23,612 bases of DNA, taken from contig CAYPWL010000044.1 of assembly GCA_964414425.1 (NCBI GenBank), positions 1-23,612 on the forward strand, written 5' to 3'. This document shows, in pieces, positions 1 through 7,509 of the stretch. Position numbers and translations under genes: made by a program. The DNA comes from GYS-P2D sp964414425. GTDB lineage: Bacteria; Bacteroidota; Bacteroidia; Chitinophagales; Saprospiraceae. Position 1 is the stretch's first letter, and every line of letters begins with the position of its first letter. The notes under the pieces were generated by a model. The model made no database searches. It was not told the DNA's origin and was given only the letters and a program-made list of their open reading frames with translations.

Positions 1-14
1 ATATGAAATAAAGC

Positions 15-84
15 AATCCTGAAGGGATGATATTATTATAGAAACAGAAGAATGAATTGAAACCAAACCCTGAAGGGGTGATAT
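15..84 (+). repeat. Left doublet of REP-like hairpin repeats next to the HUH transposase
   Basis: Two copies of a 19-bp motif, consensus AANCCTGAAGGGNTGATAT, lie at 15-33 and 66-84, both on the + strand and 51 bp apart start to start. Each can fold into a hairpin with a 4-bp stem and the constant loop TGAAG: ATCC/GGAT in the first and ACCC/GGGT in the second. The variable second stem position changes on both sides, so pairing is kept. The pair mirrors the doublet downstream of the transposase gene. Solitary Y1 transposases of the RAYT type are known to act on REP-type hairpins; that this protein uses these repeats is inferred from position. Confidence 0.75.
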
Positions 85-122
85 AATTAAAATTGATTTT
101 TGAGAATGATGAACTAGATAAC

Positions 123-578
123 ATGGCAGGAACCTATACACAATTGTACATACATATTGTTTTCTCCGTCAAGGGCCGTCAGGCCCTATTAAGTCCAGAT
201 TGGAGAAAGGAATTATTTAGCTATATCTCAGGAATAATTTCTGCTAAGGGACATAAATCAATCATTGTAAATGGTGTAGCTGATCATGTCCACATTTTAT
301 TAGGCATGAAGCCTTCAATTGCTCTATCCGATATAGTACGTGATATCAAGAACAACTCATCAAAATTCATAAACGAGAAAAAGTGGTTAAAGTATAAGTT
401 TCAGTGGCAATCAGGATATGGGGCGTTTTCTTATAGTCACGATCAGATACCACGTGTTTATCAATACATATTGAATCAAGAAGAGCACCATAAATCTCAA
501 AGTTTTAAAAAGGAATACGAGAGCTTATTACAAGATTTCAACATTGATTATAATCAGAAGTATATCATGGATACTTGA
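123..578 (+). CDS. Solitary HUH (Y1) transposase, IS200/RAYT-like
   Basis: This is a single-strand DNA transposase of the Y1 family, which cuts and joins at hairpins through a tyrosine. Counting from ATG 123 the protein has 151 residues. The HUH metal motif is ADHVH with histidines 55 and 57; the likely nucleophile is Tyr115 in VYQYILNQ; and the family motif WQSGYGAFS lies at about residues 95-103. An upstream TTG at 93 would add ten residues that do not look like the family start, so ATG 123 before MAGTYTQLYIHIVFS is preferred. There is no accessory TnpB gene. The gene sits between two mirror-image doublets of a small hairpin repeat, which fits a RAYT (REP-associated tyrosine transposase) better than an active IS200. 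It appears intact. Confidence 0.88.
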   Translation: MAGTYTQLYIHIVFSVKGRQALLSPDWRKELFSYISGIISAKGHKSIIVNGVADHVHILLGMKPSIALSDIVRDIKNNSSKFINEKKWLKYKFQWQSGYGAFSYSHDQIPRVYQYILNQEEHHKSQSFKKEYESLLQDFNIDYNQKYIMDT

Positions 579-580
579 TA

Positions 581-650
581 GTGTCACCCCTTCAGGGTTT
601 TCTTTTGCCTTTTTTAACCTCATCTATAGAAATATCAGCCCTTCAGGCTT
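581..650 (-). repeat. Right doublet of REP-like hairpin repeats, inverted
   Basis: Two more copies of the AANCCTGAAGGGNTGATAT motif, now on the minus strand, lie at 581-599 and 632-650. They are again exactly 51 bp apart. The inner copy keeps the ACCC/GGGT stem; the outer copy has AGCC/GGCT around the same TGAAG loop. The first copy starts 3 bp after the transposase stop codon and could also act as a 3' hairpin for its transcript. The 18 bp that follow the first copy are T-rich. Confidence 0.75.
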
Positions 651-759
651 GATTACCAGTTAATCAGCCTTAAGCTATATGTTCTATTGTAGATATAATA
701 ACGATCCATGACAACACCGCCATTAGTGATTTAGCAAGCTCGATAGCAATAAATAAAAC

Positions 760-1977
760 ATGACAACCCAACGCAGTATAGTACATATAGACTTAGATAC
801 CTTCTTTGTCTCTTGCGAGCGACTCCTCGATAGTCGTCTCAAGAATCGCCCGGTGCTCATCGGAGGCACTAGCGATCGTGGCGTGGTAGCGTCATGCAGT
901 TATGAGGCGAGAGCCTTTGGTGTGCGCTCGGCGATGCCTATGCGCTTGGCGCGGCAGCTATGCCCTGACGCCGTTATCATTAGGGGTAATAGTGGAACTT
1001 ATTCTAAGTTTTCGGAGATGGTCACGGATATCATTAAGGAGTATGTACCGGTCTATGAAAAGTCATCTATAGATGAGTTTTATCTTGATCTAAGTGGCAT
1101 GGATAAATATTTTGGGTGCTTGAAGTATGCCAGCGAGTTGCGCCATCGCATCCTGAAGGAGACACACTTGCCACTCTCATTTGGGATGTCGGTTAATAAG
1201 ACCGTATCCAAGGTTGCGACAGGTCTCGCCAAGCCCAACAATGAGCTCAATGTAGAGATGGGCACCGAGAAGCCATTTCTTGCGCCGCTCTCTGTACGCA
1301 AGATTCCTATGGTAGGCGATAAAACCTATCAGATGCTCTGCCACCTGGGCCTTAAGCAGATAGGCACCATACAGGAGATGCCCATCGAGATGATGCAAAA
1401 TGTCTTTGGTAAAAATGGCGTCACCCTATGGAAGAAGTCTAATGGCATAGACAACACTCCCGTGATCCCGTACAATGAGCGCAAGTCTATTTCTACGGAG
1501 CGCACCTTTGATAAGGATACAATAGACGTCGCCAAGCTGAAGTCTATCCTGCTTGCCATGGCGGAGAATTTGGCTTTTCAACTGCGTAGAGGGGAGAAGC
1601 TGACTTCTGTGATTACGGTTAAGCTGCGCTACTCGGATTTTCAGACCCAGACGCTACAGAGTAGAATCCCGTACTCGTCAGCAGATCATATCATCATCCC
1701 TAAGGTGAAGGATCTCTTCAAGCGACTGTACAATCGTAGGCTACTGGTAAGATTGGTCGGCGTGCGGTTCAGTGGATTAGTTGGTGGCAACTACCAAATG
1801 AACCTCTTTGAGGATAGCGAGGAAATCATCAGCCTCTATCAGGCGATGGATCGCATCAGAGATCGCTTTGGAGATCGTGCTGTCATGCGCGCAGAGGGGA
1901 TGAATGCCAGGACTATCGGGCGGCGTAATCCATTTACCGGAGAGCCACCGCCGCTGTTGGCACATAGGCATCAATAA
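760..1977 (+). CDS. dinB: Y-family DNA polymerase (Pol IV/ImuB-like)
   Basis: This is an error-prone translesion DNA polymerase of 405 residues. The palm carboxylates are visible: Asp11 in HIDLDTFF and Asp105-Glu106 in SSIDEFYLD, with Phe16 at the usual steric-gate position. Helix-hairpin-helix (about 180-235) and little-finger (about 245-345) regions follow. A QMNLF pentapeptide at 346-350 matches the sliding-clamp binding consensus. The short tail GRRNPFTGEPP follows it. Catalytic residues are intact, so this is an active DinB-type enzyme rather than an ImuB with a dead palm. It is the first gene of a + strand group that continues through SRAP, DnaE and a radical SAM protein. I see no convincing Bacteroidota -7/-33 promoter or LexA operator in the 180 bp upstream. 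Confidence 0.93.
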   Translation: MTTQRSIVHIDLDTFFVSCERLLDSRLKNRPVLIGGTSDRGVVASCSYEARAFGVRSAMPMRLARQLCPDAVIIRGNSGTYSKFSEMVTDIIKEYVPVYEKSSIDEFYLDLSGMDKYFGCLKYASELRHRILKETHLPLSFGMSVNKTVSKVATGLAKPNNELNVEMGTEKPFLAPLSVRKIPMVGDKTYQMLCHLGLKQIGTIQEMPIEMMQNVFGKNGVTLWKKSNGIDNTPVIPYNERKSISTERTFDKDTIDVAKLKSILLAMAENLAFQLRRGEKLTSVITVKLRYSDFQTQTLQSRIPYSSADHIIIPKVKDLFKRLYNRRLLVRLVGVRFSGLVGGNYQMNLFEDSEEIISLYQAMDRIRDRFGDRAVMRAEGMNARTIGRRNPFTGEPPPLLAHRHQ

Positions 1978-2002
1978 TTGAGTTGAAAGTTGGAAAGTCT
2001 TA

Positions 2003-2021
2003 AGTTTTAAAGTTAAAAGTT
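2003..2021 (+). repeat. Left 19-bp inverted repeat of the four-helix-bundle unit
   Basis: AGTTTTAAAGTTAAAAGTT ends 4 bp before the ATG of the four-helix-bundle gene. It is the end of a longer stretch of loosely repeated AGTTGAAA-like units starting about 1979. It matches 17 of 19 positions of the reverse complement of 2420-2438. The pair brackets the gene and marks it as a unit inserted between the polymerase and SRAP genes. Confidence 0.6.
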
Positions 2022-2025
2022 GATT

Positions 2026-2289
2026 ATGGCGACGATAAAGAGGTTTGAAGATATCTTAGTTTGGCAAAAGGCTCAGGATCTAACAGTTGAGCTGTATCAG
2101 CTTTTTGAGTCAAATAAGGACTTCGCTTTTCGAGATCAGATATGTAGGGCTGCCGTATCTATATCTAATAATATAGCAGAGGGATTTGAGAGAGATACTA
2201 CTAAAGACTTTATCAGATTTCTATACATGGCTCGTGGTTCAAGTGGAGAGGTAAGATCTATGCTTTATTTGGCAATGAGATTAAAGTAT
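2026..2289 (+). CDS. Four-helix-bundle protein (S23/IVP family), 3' end lost in gap
   Basis: The 88 residues from ATG 2026 match the small four-helix-bundle family related to the 23S rRNA intervening-sequence protein (S23). Hallmarks are FEDILVWQKA near the start, FRDQICRAAVSISNNIAEG in the middle, and FIRFLYMARGSSGEVRSML before the gap. The family is about 115-125 residues long, so about 30 residues should lie in the 100-N gap. The last codons cannot be placed: with a 100-base gap the frame ends at TGA 2401-2403, but the frame reading YMQLETCQLTNF to TAA 2426-2428 is equally plausible. A TTG at 2020 would add only two residues. The molecular function is unknown. The gene interrupts a repair operon and is flanked by 19-bp inverted repeats, so it is probably a passenger unit rather than a repair component. 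Confidence 0.82.
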
Positions 2290-2389
2290 NNNNNNNNNNN
2301 NNNNNNNNNNNNNNNNNNNNNNNNNNNNNNNNNNNNNNNNNNNNNNNNNNNNNNNNNNNNNNNNNNNNNNNNNNNNNNNNNNNNNNNNN
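2290..2389. other. Assembly gap (100 N)
   Basis: Exactly 100 undetermined bases interrupt the four-helix-bundle gene. The round number points to a scaffold gap of unknown true length. Confidence 0.97.
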
Positions 2390-2419
2390 TATATGCAACT
2401 TGAGACATGTCAACTTACT

Positions 2420-2438
2420 AACTTTTAACTATCAAACT
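2420..2438 (-). repeat. Right 19-bp inverted repeat of the four-helix-bundle unit
   Basis: This is the partner of 2003-2021: AACTTTTAACTATCAAACT, whose reverse complement matches the left copy at 17 of 19 positions. It lies 15 bp before the SRAP start codon. If the four-helix-bundle reading frame ends at 2428, the repeat overlaps its last codons. Confidence 0.6.
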
Positions 2439-2453
2439 CGCTACTAAAAAAAT

Positions 2454-3335
2454 ATGTGCGGACGCTACGTAGTCATATCAAAGCTTAAAACGATACAGAA
2501 GAGGTTTAGGACTAAACCTTTGCCAGAGGGGTTGTTTGATCCTGTAGCTTTTGGTCCCAACCCTAATGTCGCGATTGGAGATTATGCTCCAGTGATCACT
2601 AATGAGTTTCCTGATCAGCTACAGCTATTTAGATTTGGGATGACGCCATTCTGGGCTAAGAAGCAGATGTACCTCTTCAATGCTCGATCTGAGGGTGACC
2701 ATAATAAAGCCGATGATCCCCAGTATCGAGGAGCGATGGGCATCATCAATAAGCCTGCCTTTAGACATGCGATCCGATATAAGCGATGCTTAGTCATCGT
2801 AGATGGGGTTATTGAAGGCTCCAAGAAGGATCGCCTGAACAAACCCTACCTGATCTATATGCGAGGGGGTCAGCGCCCTTTTGCCCTTGCGGGCATCTGG
2901 GATGTATGGACTAATAAGGAGACTGGAGAGATGGTACAGTCGTTTTCGATTATCACGACGGTAGCTAATGACCTCTTACAAAGAGTCGGTCACCACCGCT
3001 CTCCCGTGATACTCTCGGAGCAGCATGAGCAAGAGTGGCTCGATGGAGACCTGCCCTTAGGAGAGGTGACAGATCTCTTGCAGCCCTATCCCGCAGAGGA
3101 ATTGAATGCATACCCTATATCACCGAGGATTAAGAGCCCCAAGATTAAGGACCCGTTTTTACTTGAGCCTATGGGGGAGCGAATCTATCCGGAGTATGAT
3201 TATGAACTCTATCAAGAGCTTAAGCTGGAGGGTATGGGAATGACCCAAGCTCGCGAGCGAAAGAATACCGAACCTGAACCTAAAAAATCCAAAAATAAAG
3301 AACCCCCTAATGATCGGCAGGGCACGCTCTTTTAG
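2454..3335 (+). CDS. SRAP-domain protein (YedK/HMCES-like abasic-site shield)
   Basis: SOS-response-associated peptidase family, 293 residues. Known members release the initiator Met and use Cys2 to form a covalent thiazolidine with abasic sites in single-stranded DNA. Here ATG is followed by Cys2 (MCGRY). The other active-site residues are present: Asn76 in FNARSE, Glu121 in DGVIEG and His180 in GHHRSP. The need for Cys at position 2 fixes the start. After the SRAP fold there is a charged, probably flexible tail (about 255-288) rich in Lys, Glu and Pro, and the protein ends in RQGTLF. QGTLF at the C-terminus fits the clamp-binding consensus QxxLF. It lies 63 bp upstream of the DnaE gene in the same direction. 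Confidence 0.93.
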   Translation: MCGRYVVISKLKTIQKRFRTKPLPEGLFDPVAFGPNPNVAIGDYAPVITNEFPDQLQLFRFGMTPFWAKKQMYLFNARSEGDHNKADDPQYRGAMGIINKPAFRHAIRYKRCLVIVDGVIEGSKKDRLNKPYLIYMRGGQRPFALAGIWDVWTNKETGEMVQSFSIITTVANDLLQRVGHHRSPVILSEQHEQEWLDGDLPLGEVTDLLQPYPAEELNAYPISPRIKSPKIKDPFLLEPMGERIYPEYDYELYQELKLEGMGMTQARERKNTEPEPKKSKNKEPPNDRQGTLF

Positions 3336-3398
3336 AGATCTCGGCCTCCCAATGCTGGCATAAGCTTCCTTCTTATAACAAACTCACAATCCAAGTAC

Positions 3399-6300
3399 AT
3401 GTATCTCAACGCACATAGTTGTTATAGCCTCCGCTATGGCCTTGTTAAACCTGAGGAACTGCTACAGTTGGCAGTAGATAGGGGCTATAAGCGCATGGTC
3501 CTGACGGATATCAACAATACTTCGGGCTGCCTCAACTTCATTAGGCTAGCCCCTCAGTATGGTGTGCAGCCAGTGGTGGGCATAGACTTTCGCCATGGGA
3601 TCAAGCAGCTATATGTCGCTATTGCGCAGGATAATCTGGGCTTTGAGGAGATGAACACATTCCTCAGTGGCTACCTTAATCAGGAGGAGATACCTCTACC
3701 GGTAGAGCCCCCAGAGTGGCAACACTGTTATGTGATCTATCCCCTTGATAATATCCCACAGCGGGCCTTAAAGTCATATGAGTACGTCGGTGTGCGTAGT
3801 GATCAGCTTAATAAGATCAAGCTGGGACATACGATATCGATGGACTGCATGGTCATGCTGGAGTCGGCTACATTTAGGAGTCGCTCCGACTATAGCCTCC
3901 ATAAGTTACTGCGAGCCATAGACCTCAACACCATATATACTAAGGTGACACCTGAGGATTATGCTTCTGAGCGAGATTTCTTTTTAGATCGAGACGAGCT
4001 GATCGGTCGCTATCTCGATCATGTCCAGCTCATCCAGAATACACAGAAGATATTGGATCGCTGTTCTATATCTTTTGATTTTGACAGTAGCAGCCCTAAG
4101 AATCAAAAGACCTTTACGGGCTCTGTGGCTAAGGATGTCAAGTTGATGCGGCGACTCTGTCGTGACAACCTGCGGTATCGATATCCTACACCTACAGATG
4201 AGATCCTCAAGAGGATAGAAAAGGAGCTCAGCATCATCATAGAGAAGGACTTCGTCTCCTACTTTTTGATTAACTGGGACATCACGAGCTATGCTCGCAG
4301 TAGGGGCTACTTCTATGTGGGACGAGGTAGTGGAGCTAATAGCATTGTTGCTTATCTGCTGCGGATTACCGATGTAGATCCTATCGAGTTAGACTTATAC
4401 TTTGAGAGATTTATCAATCTCTATCGTGAGAACCCACCAGACTTTGACATAGACTTTTCGTGGAAGGACCGCAACGATGTCACCCAATATATCTTCGACA
4501 GATTTCCCCATACTGCCTTGCTGGCGACGTACAATACCTTTCAGTTTCGGGCGGCAGTGCGAGAGCTGGGTAAGGTCTTCGGATTGCCTAAGGAAGAGTT
4601 AGATCTGATCATTCGAGGCAAGCCAGTATTTAAACAGTTAGACAGTTTGTCACAGCTGGTCATCAAGTATGCGAGTCTACTGCAGGGGTTGCCGAGTCAC
4701 CTAAGTGTACATGCGGCGGGCATCATCATCTCGGAGCGGCCTATACAGCACTATACGGCCACATTCGTCCCTCCTAAGGGGTTTCCTACGACACAGTTTG
4801 ACATGGTGATTGCGGAGGATGTCGGATTGTACAAGTTTGACATCTTGGGGCAGCGAGGCCTCGCCAAGATCAAGGATGGATTGAGGCTGGTCCGTGAAAA
4901 CAACCCTACGCATGACCAGATAGATATCCACGATCTTAAGCGCTTCAAGCAGGATGATGGCGTCAAGGCTCTGCTGAGGGAGGGTAAGGCTATTGGATGC
5001 TTCTATGTAGAGTCGCCAGCGATGCGGATGCTGCTCAAGAAGCTTAAGGTGGATCACTATCTGGGATTAGTGGCGGCCAGTTCTATTATTCGTCCAGGTG
5101 TAGCGCAGTCGGGTATGATGAGGGAGTATATCCTAAGGGAGCGTAATCCAGAAAAACGCAAGGAGGCTCATCCTGTCCTATGGGATATCATGCCAGACAC
5201 CTATGGCATCATGGTCTATCAAGAGGATGTTATTAAGGTAGCACATTATTTTGCTGGGCTGACACTCGGCGAGGCAGATGTCCTTCGGCGGGGGATGTCT
5301 GGTAAGTATCGCTCACGGGCAGAGTTTGATCGAGTGAGGGACAAGTTTTTTAGTAATTGCCGTGCCAAGGGTTATGCTGATAGCCTGTCAACTGAGGTGT
5401 GGAGACAGATTGAGAGCTTTGCAGGTTATGCATTCGCTAAGGGGCACTCGGCCTCATATGCCGTAGAGAGTTATCAGAGCCTATACCTCAAGGCCCACTA
5501 TCCGCTGGAGTATATGGTGGCTACGATCAACAATGGCGGGGGATTTTATCGTCCAGAGCTATATATCCACGAGGCTCGCATGCTGGGTGGTAACATACAT
5601 GCCCCTTGTGTTAATAGGAGTGACTATATCTGTCATATCGAGGATAAGGACATCTATATCGGAATGGGATTCGTCCATGGTATAGAGTCAGATTTCGTTA
5701 AGCAGATGGTGAGCACTCGACAGTCCTCTGGCCCTTACGAGGACTTGGTAGACTTCGTGGAGCGCACGGGCATCGGCTTAGAGCAGCTAAGTGCGCTGAT
5801 CCGTGTCAACGCCTTTAGGTTTACGGGTAAGCAAAAGAAAGAATTATTGTGGAAGGCTCATCAGCTCCTCAATAAGTCCAAGAACACTGAGCAACAACAG
5901 ACTAAGCTCTTCAAGCGGCAACCTAAAGAGTATCAGTTGCCCTCGCTGGAGTTAGAAGATCACGAAGAAGCCTTTGATCAGATCGAGCTGTTAGGATTCC
6001 CACTATGCAGCCCATTTGACTTGATCGATTCTGGTGAGCCTATATCTGATATCCGCGCTAGTGACATGGCTAAGTATTGTAATCAGACGATATCTATCAC
6101 TGGATACCTGATTACGGTTAAGGATACGGGCACTAAGAATGGCAAGCGTATGAACTTTGGCACCTTCATCGATCGATCAGGCTACTTCATTGATACCACA
6201 CACTTCCCCAATGTCGCACGAGATTATCCCTTCAGGGGGCGAGGAGTATATCATATTACGGGTAAGGTCGTCGAGGAGTTCGGATTCTATAGCATAGAGG

Positions 6301-6416
6301 TCAGCCAGATGAGTAAGCTCTCCTATATCACGGATCCACGATTTAATGAAAAGAGCTATCAGATCAACGGAAGGTCATTTAGCAGTAGAAGGCGTAAGAC
6401 GCTCAAAGCGAATTAA
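3399..6416 (+). CDS. dnaE: DNA polymerase III alpha-type polymerase, error-prone (DnaE2/ImuC-like role)
   Basis: C-family DNA polymerase of 1005 residues, shorter than replicative DnaE (about 1160). The order is an N-terminal PHP domain (1-~65 and onward), palm with GRGSGANS (308-315), catalytic Asp350 and Asp352 in PDFDIDF and third Asp481 in YKFDILG, then a helix-hairpin-helix region (about 745-815), and an OB-fold near 895-960. The PHP metal site is degraded: Asn4 replaces the first His, Ile38 replaces the His of the TDH motif, and GID replaces the usual GxE, so PHP exonuclease activity is unlikely. QTKLF at 834-838 is an internal clamp-binding candidate at the expected place after the HhH region. 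The operon with DinB and SRAP, and the lack of intact proofreading, suggest a translesion rather than replicative role. It is followed 14 bp later by the radical SAM gene. Confidence 0.92.
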   Translation: MYLNAHSCYSLRYGLVKPEELLQLAVDRGYKRMVLTDINNTSGCLNFIRLAPQYGVQPVVGIDFRHGIKQLYVAIAQDNLGFEEMNTFLSGYLNQEEIPLPVEPPEWQHCYVIYPLDNIPQRALKSYEYVGVRSDQLNKIKLGHTISMDCMVMLESATFRSRSDYSLHKLLRAIDLNTIYTKVTPEDYASERDFFLDRDELIGRYLDHVQLIQNTQKILDRCSISFDFDSSSPKNQKTFTGSVAKDVKLMRRLCRDNLRYRYPTPTDEILKRIEKELSIIIEKDFVSYFLINWDITSYARSRGYFYVGRGSGANSIVAYLLRITDVDPIELDLYFERFINLYRENPPDFDIDFSWKDRNDVTQYIFDRFPHTALLATYNTFQFRAAVRELGKVFGLPKEELDLIIRGKPVFKQLDSLSQLVIKYASLLQGLPSHLSVHAAGIIISERPIQHYTATFVPPKGFPTTQFDMVIAEDVGLYKFDILGQRGLAKIKDGLRLVRENNPTHDQIDIHDLKRFKQDDGVKALLREGKAIGCFYVESPAMRMLLKKLKVDHYLGLVAASSIIRPGVAQSGMMREYILRERNPEKRKEAHPVLWDIMPDTYGIMVYQEDVIKVAHYFAGLTLGEADVLRRGMSGKYRSRAEFDRVRDKFFSNCRAKGYADSLSTEVWRQIESFAGYAFAKGHSASYAVESYQSLYLKAHYPLEYMVATINNGGGFYRPELYIHEARMLGGNIHAPCVNRSDYICHIEDKDIYIGMGFVHGIESDFVKQMVSTRQSSGPYEDLVDFVERTGIGLEQLSALIRVNAFRFTGKQKKELLWKAHQLLNKSKNTEQQQTKLFKRQPKEYQLPSLELEDHEEAFDQIELLGFPLCSPFDLIDSGEPISDIRASDMAKYCNQTISITGYLITVKDTGTKNGKRMNFGTFIDRSGYFIDTTHFPNVARDYPFRGRGVYHITGKVVEEFGFYSIEVSQMSKLSYITDPRFNEKSYQINGRSFSSRRRKTLKAN

Positions 6417-6430
6417 AAAAAATCACTTAT

Positions 6431-7495
6431 ATGTCTGATCAATATATTCATGGCAGGGGAGCACAAATCAATCCTGATAATCCATTTGACACGACCAGCT
6501 ATAGCCATAAAGGCTTACACTGGGACGATGATGAAGACCTGCAAGCACAGAAGCGCAATCAATACATCCCCGTATATCCGAAGACCATCCTCAATAAAGT
6601 AGATAGCCCTGACCTGAGAATGGGTTACTCAATGAATCCTTATCAAGGCTGCGAGCATGGATGTGTCTATTGTTATGCCCGCAATACGCACACCTACTGG
6701 GGATATAGTGCGGGTATCGAATTCGAACAAAAGATACTCGTGAAGGAATCGGCGCCAGAACTCTTGGAACAAAAGCTGAAAAGCAAAAAATGGAAAGCAA
6801 CCCCCATCATGCTGAGTGGCAATACGGATTGTTACCAACCAGCAGAAAAGAAATACAGGATCACCAGAAAGATGCTCGAAGTGCTCTGGCGCTATCGACA
6901 TCCAGTGGGAGTAATCACTAAAAATGCCTTGATCAATAGAGACATAGATATCCTGTCTAAGATGGCAGAACACTCCTTAGTTCATGTTGCCATATCAATA
7001 ACGACGCTCGATGAAGATGTCAGAAGGCGATTGGAGCCCAGAACGAGCTCTGGAGAGAAGCGTCTCAATATTGTCAAGCGACTGTCCGATGCTGGCATAC
7101 CTGTCATGGTCATGTTCGCGCCCATCATACCGAGTATTAATGATCGAGAAGCGTTTGATATAGGATGGAGGAGCGCTGAGGCTGGAGCACTTAAGATGGG
7201 CAGTACTATAGTTAGACTTAATGGCGCCATCGGAGAAATATTTCAGGATTGGCTCCGTAAAAACTATCCAGATCGGTACGATCGTGTGATCCATCAGATC
7301 GAAAGTTGTCATGGTGGGAAACTCAATGATAGTAGATATGGCACGAGGATGCGCGGCGAAGGCAACTATGCTGCGATGATCTCCCAACAGCTTAAAATTG
7401 CTAAGGACAAATATTTTGCAGGCAAGAAGATGCCTCCATATGATCTGTCACTCTATCCAAAATATCGAGACGGACAGCTGAGCTTATTTGATTAA
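6431..7495 (+). CDS. SPL-like radical SAM protein (PA0069 family)
   Basis: Radical S-adenosylmethionine enzyme of 354 residues in the SplB-like group (COG1533), relatives of spore photoproduct lyase. The iron-sulfur cluster motif CEHGCVYC has Cys74, Cys78 and Cys81 in the CxxxCxxC spacing, preceded by MNPYQG. A TIM-barrel region follows, with LSGNTDCYQPAEKK (about 134-147), ITKNALI, HVAISITTLD and RLEPRTSSGEKRL, all typical of the group. The substrate of this subfamily is not established; a DNA lesion is an inference from the SPL relation and the operon. The protein ends in DGQLSLFD; QLSLF is a textbook match to the sliding-clamp consensus QL[SD]LF. The start ATG lies 14 bp after the DnaE stop, so the two are probably co-transcribed. 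The stop is 14 bp from the stop of the convergent DUF1295 gene. Confidence 0.9.
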   Translation: MSDQYIHGRGAQINPDNPFDTTSYSHKGLHWDDDEDLQAQKRNQYIPVYPKTILNKVDSPDLRMGYSMNPYQGCEHGCVYCYARNTHTYWGYSAGIEFEQKILVKESAPELLEQKLKSKKWKATPIMLSGNTDCYQPAEKKYRITRKMLEVLWRYRHPVGVITKNALINRDIDILSKMAEHSLVHVAISITTLDEDVRRRLEPRTSSGEKRLNIVKRLSDAGIPVMVMFAPIIPSINDREAFDIGWRSAEAGALKMGSTIVRLNGAIGEIFQDWLRKNYPDRYDRVIHQIESCHGGKLNDSRYGTRMRGEGNYAAMISQQLKIAKDKYFAGKKMPPYDLSLYPKYRDGQLSLFD

Positions 7496-7509
7496 AACCT
7501 AAAAGGTAG

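Noticed and set aside
15..650. CRISPR-like array from four similar short repeats
   Set aside because: Repeats are inverted on the two sides of a transposase gene with only one 51-bp step per side; they are REP-type hairpins and not a CRISPR array.
4701..5057. Long antisense frame inside dnaE and similar frames in other genes
   Set aside because: They are shadows of well-supported coding sequences on the other strand and have no family features.
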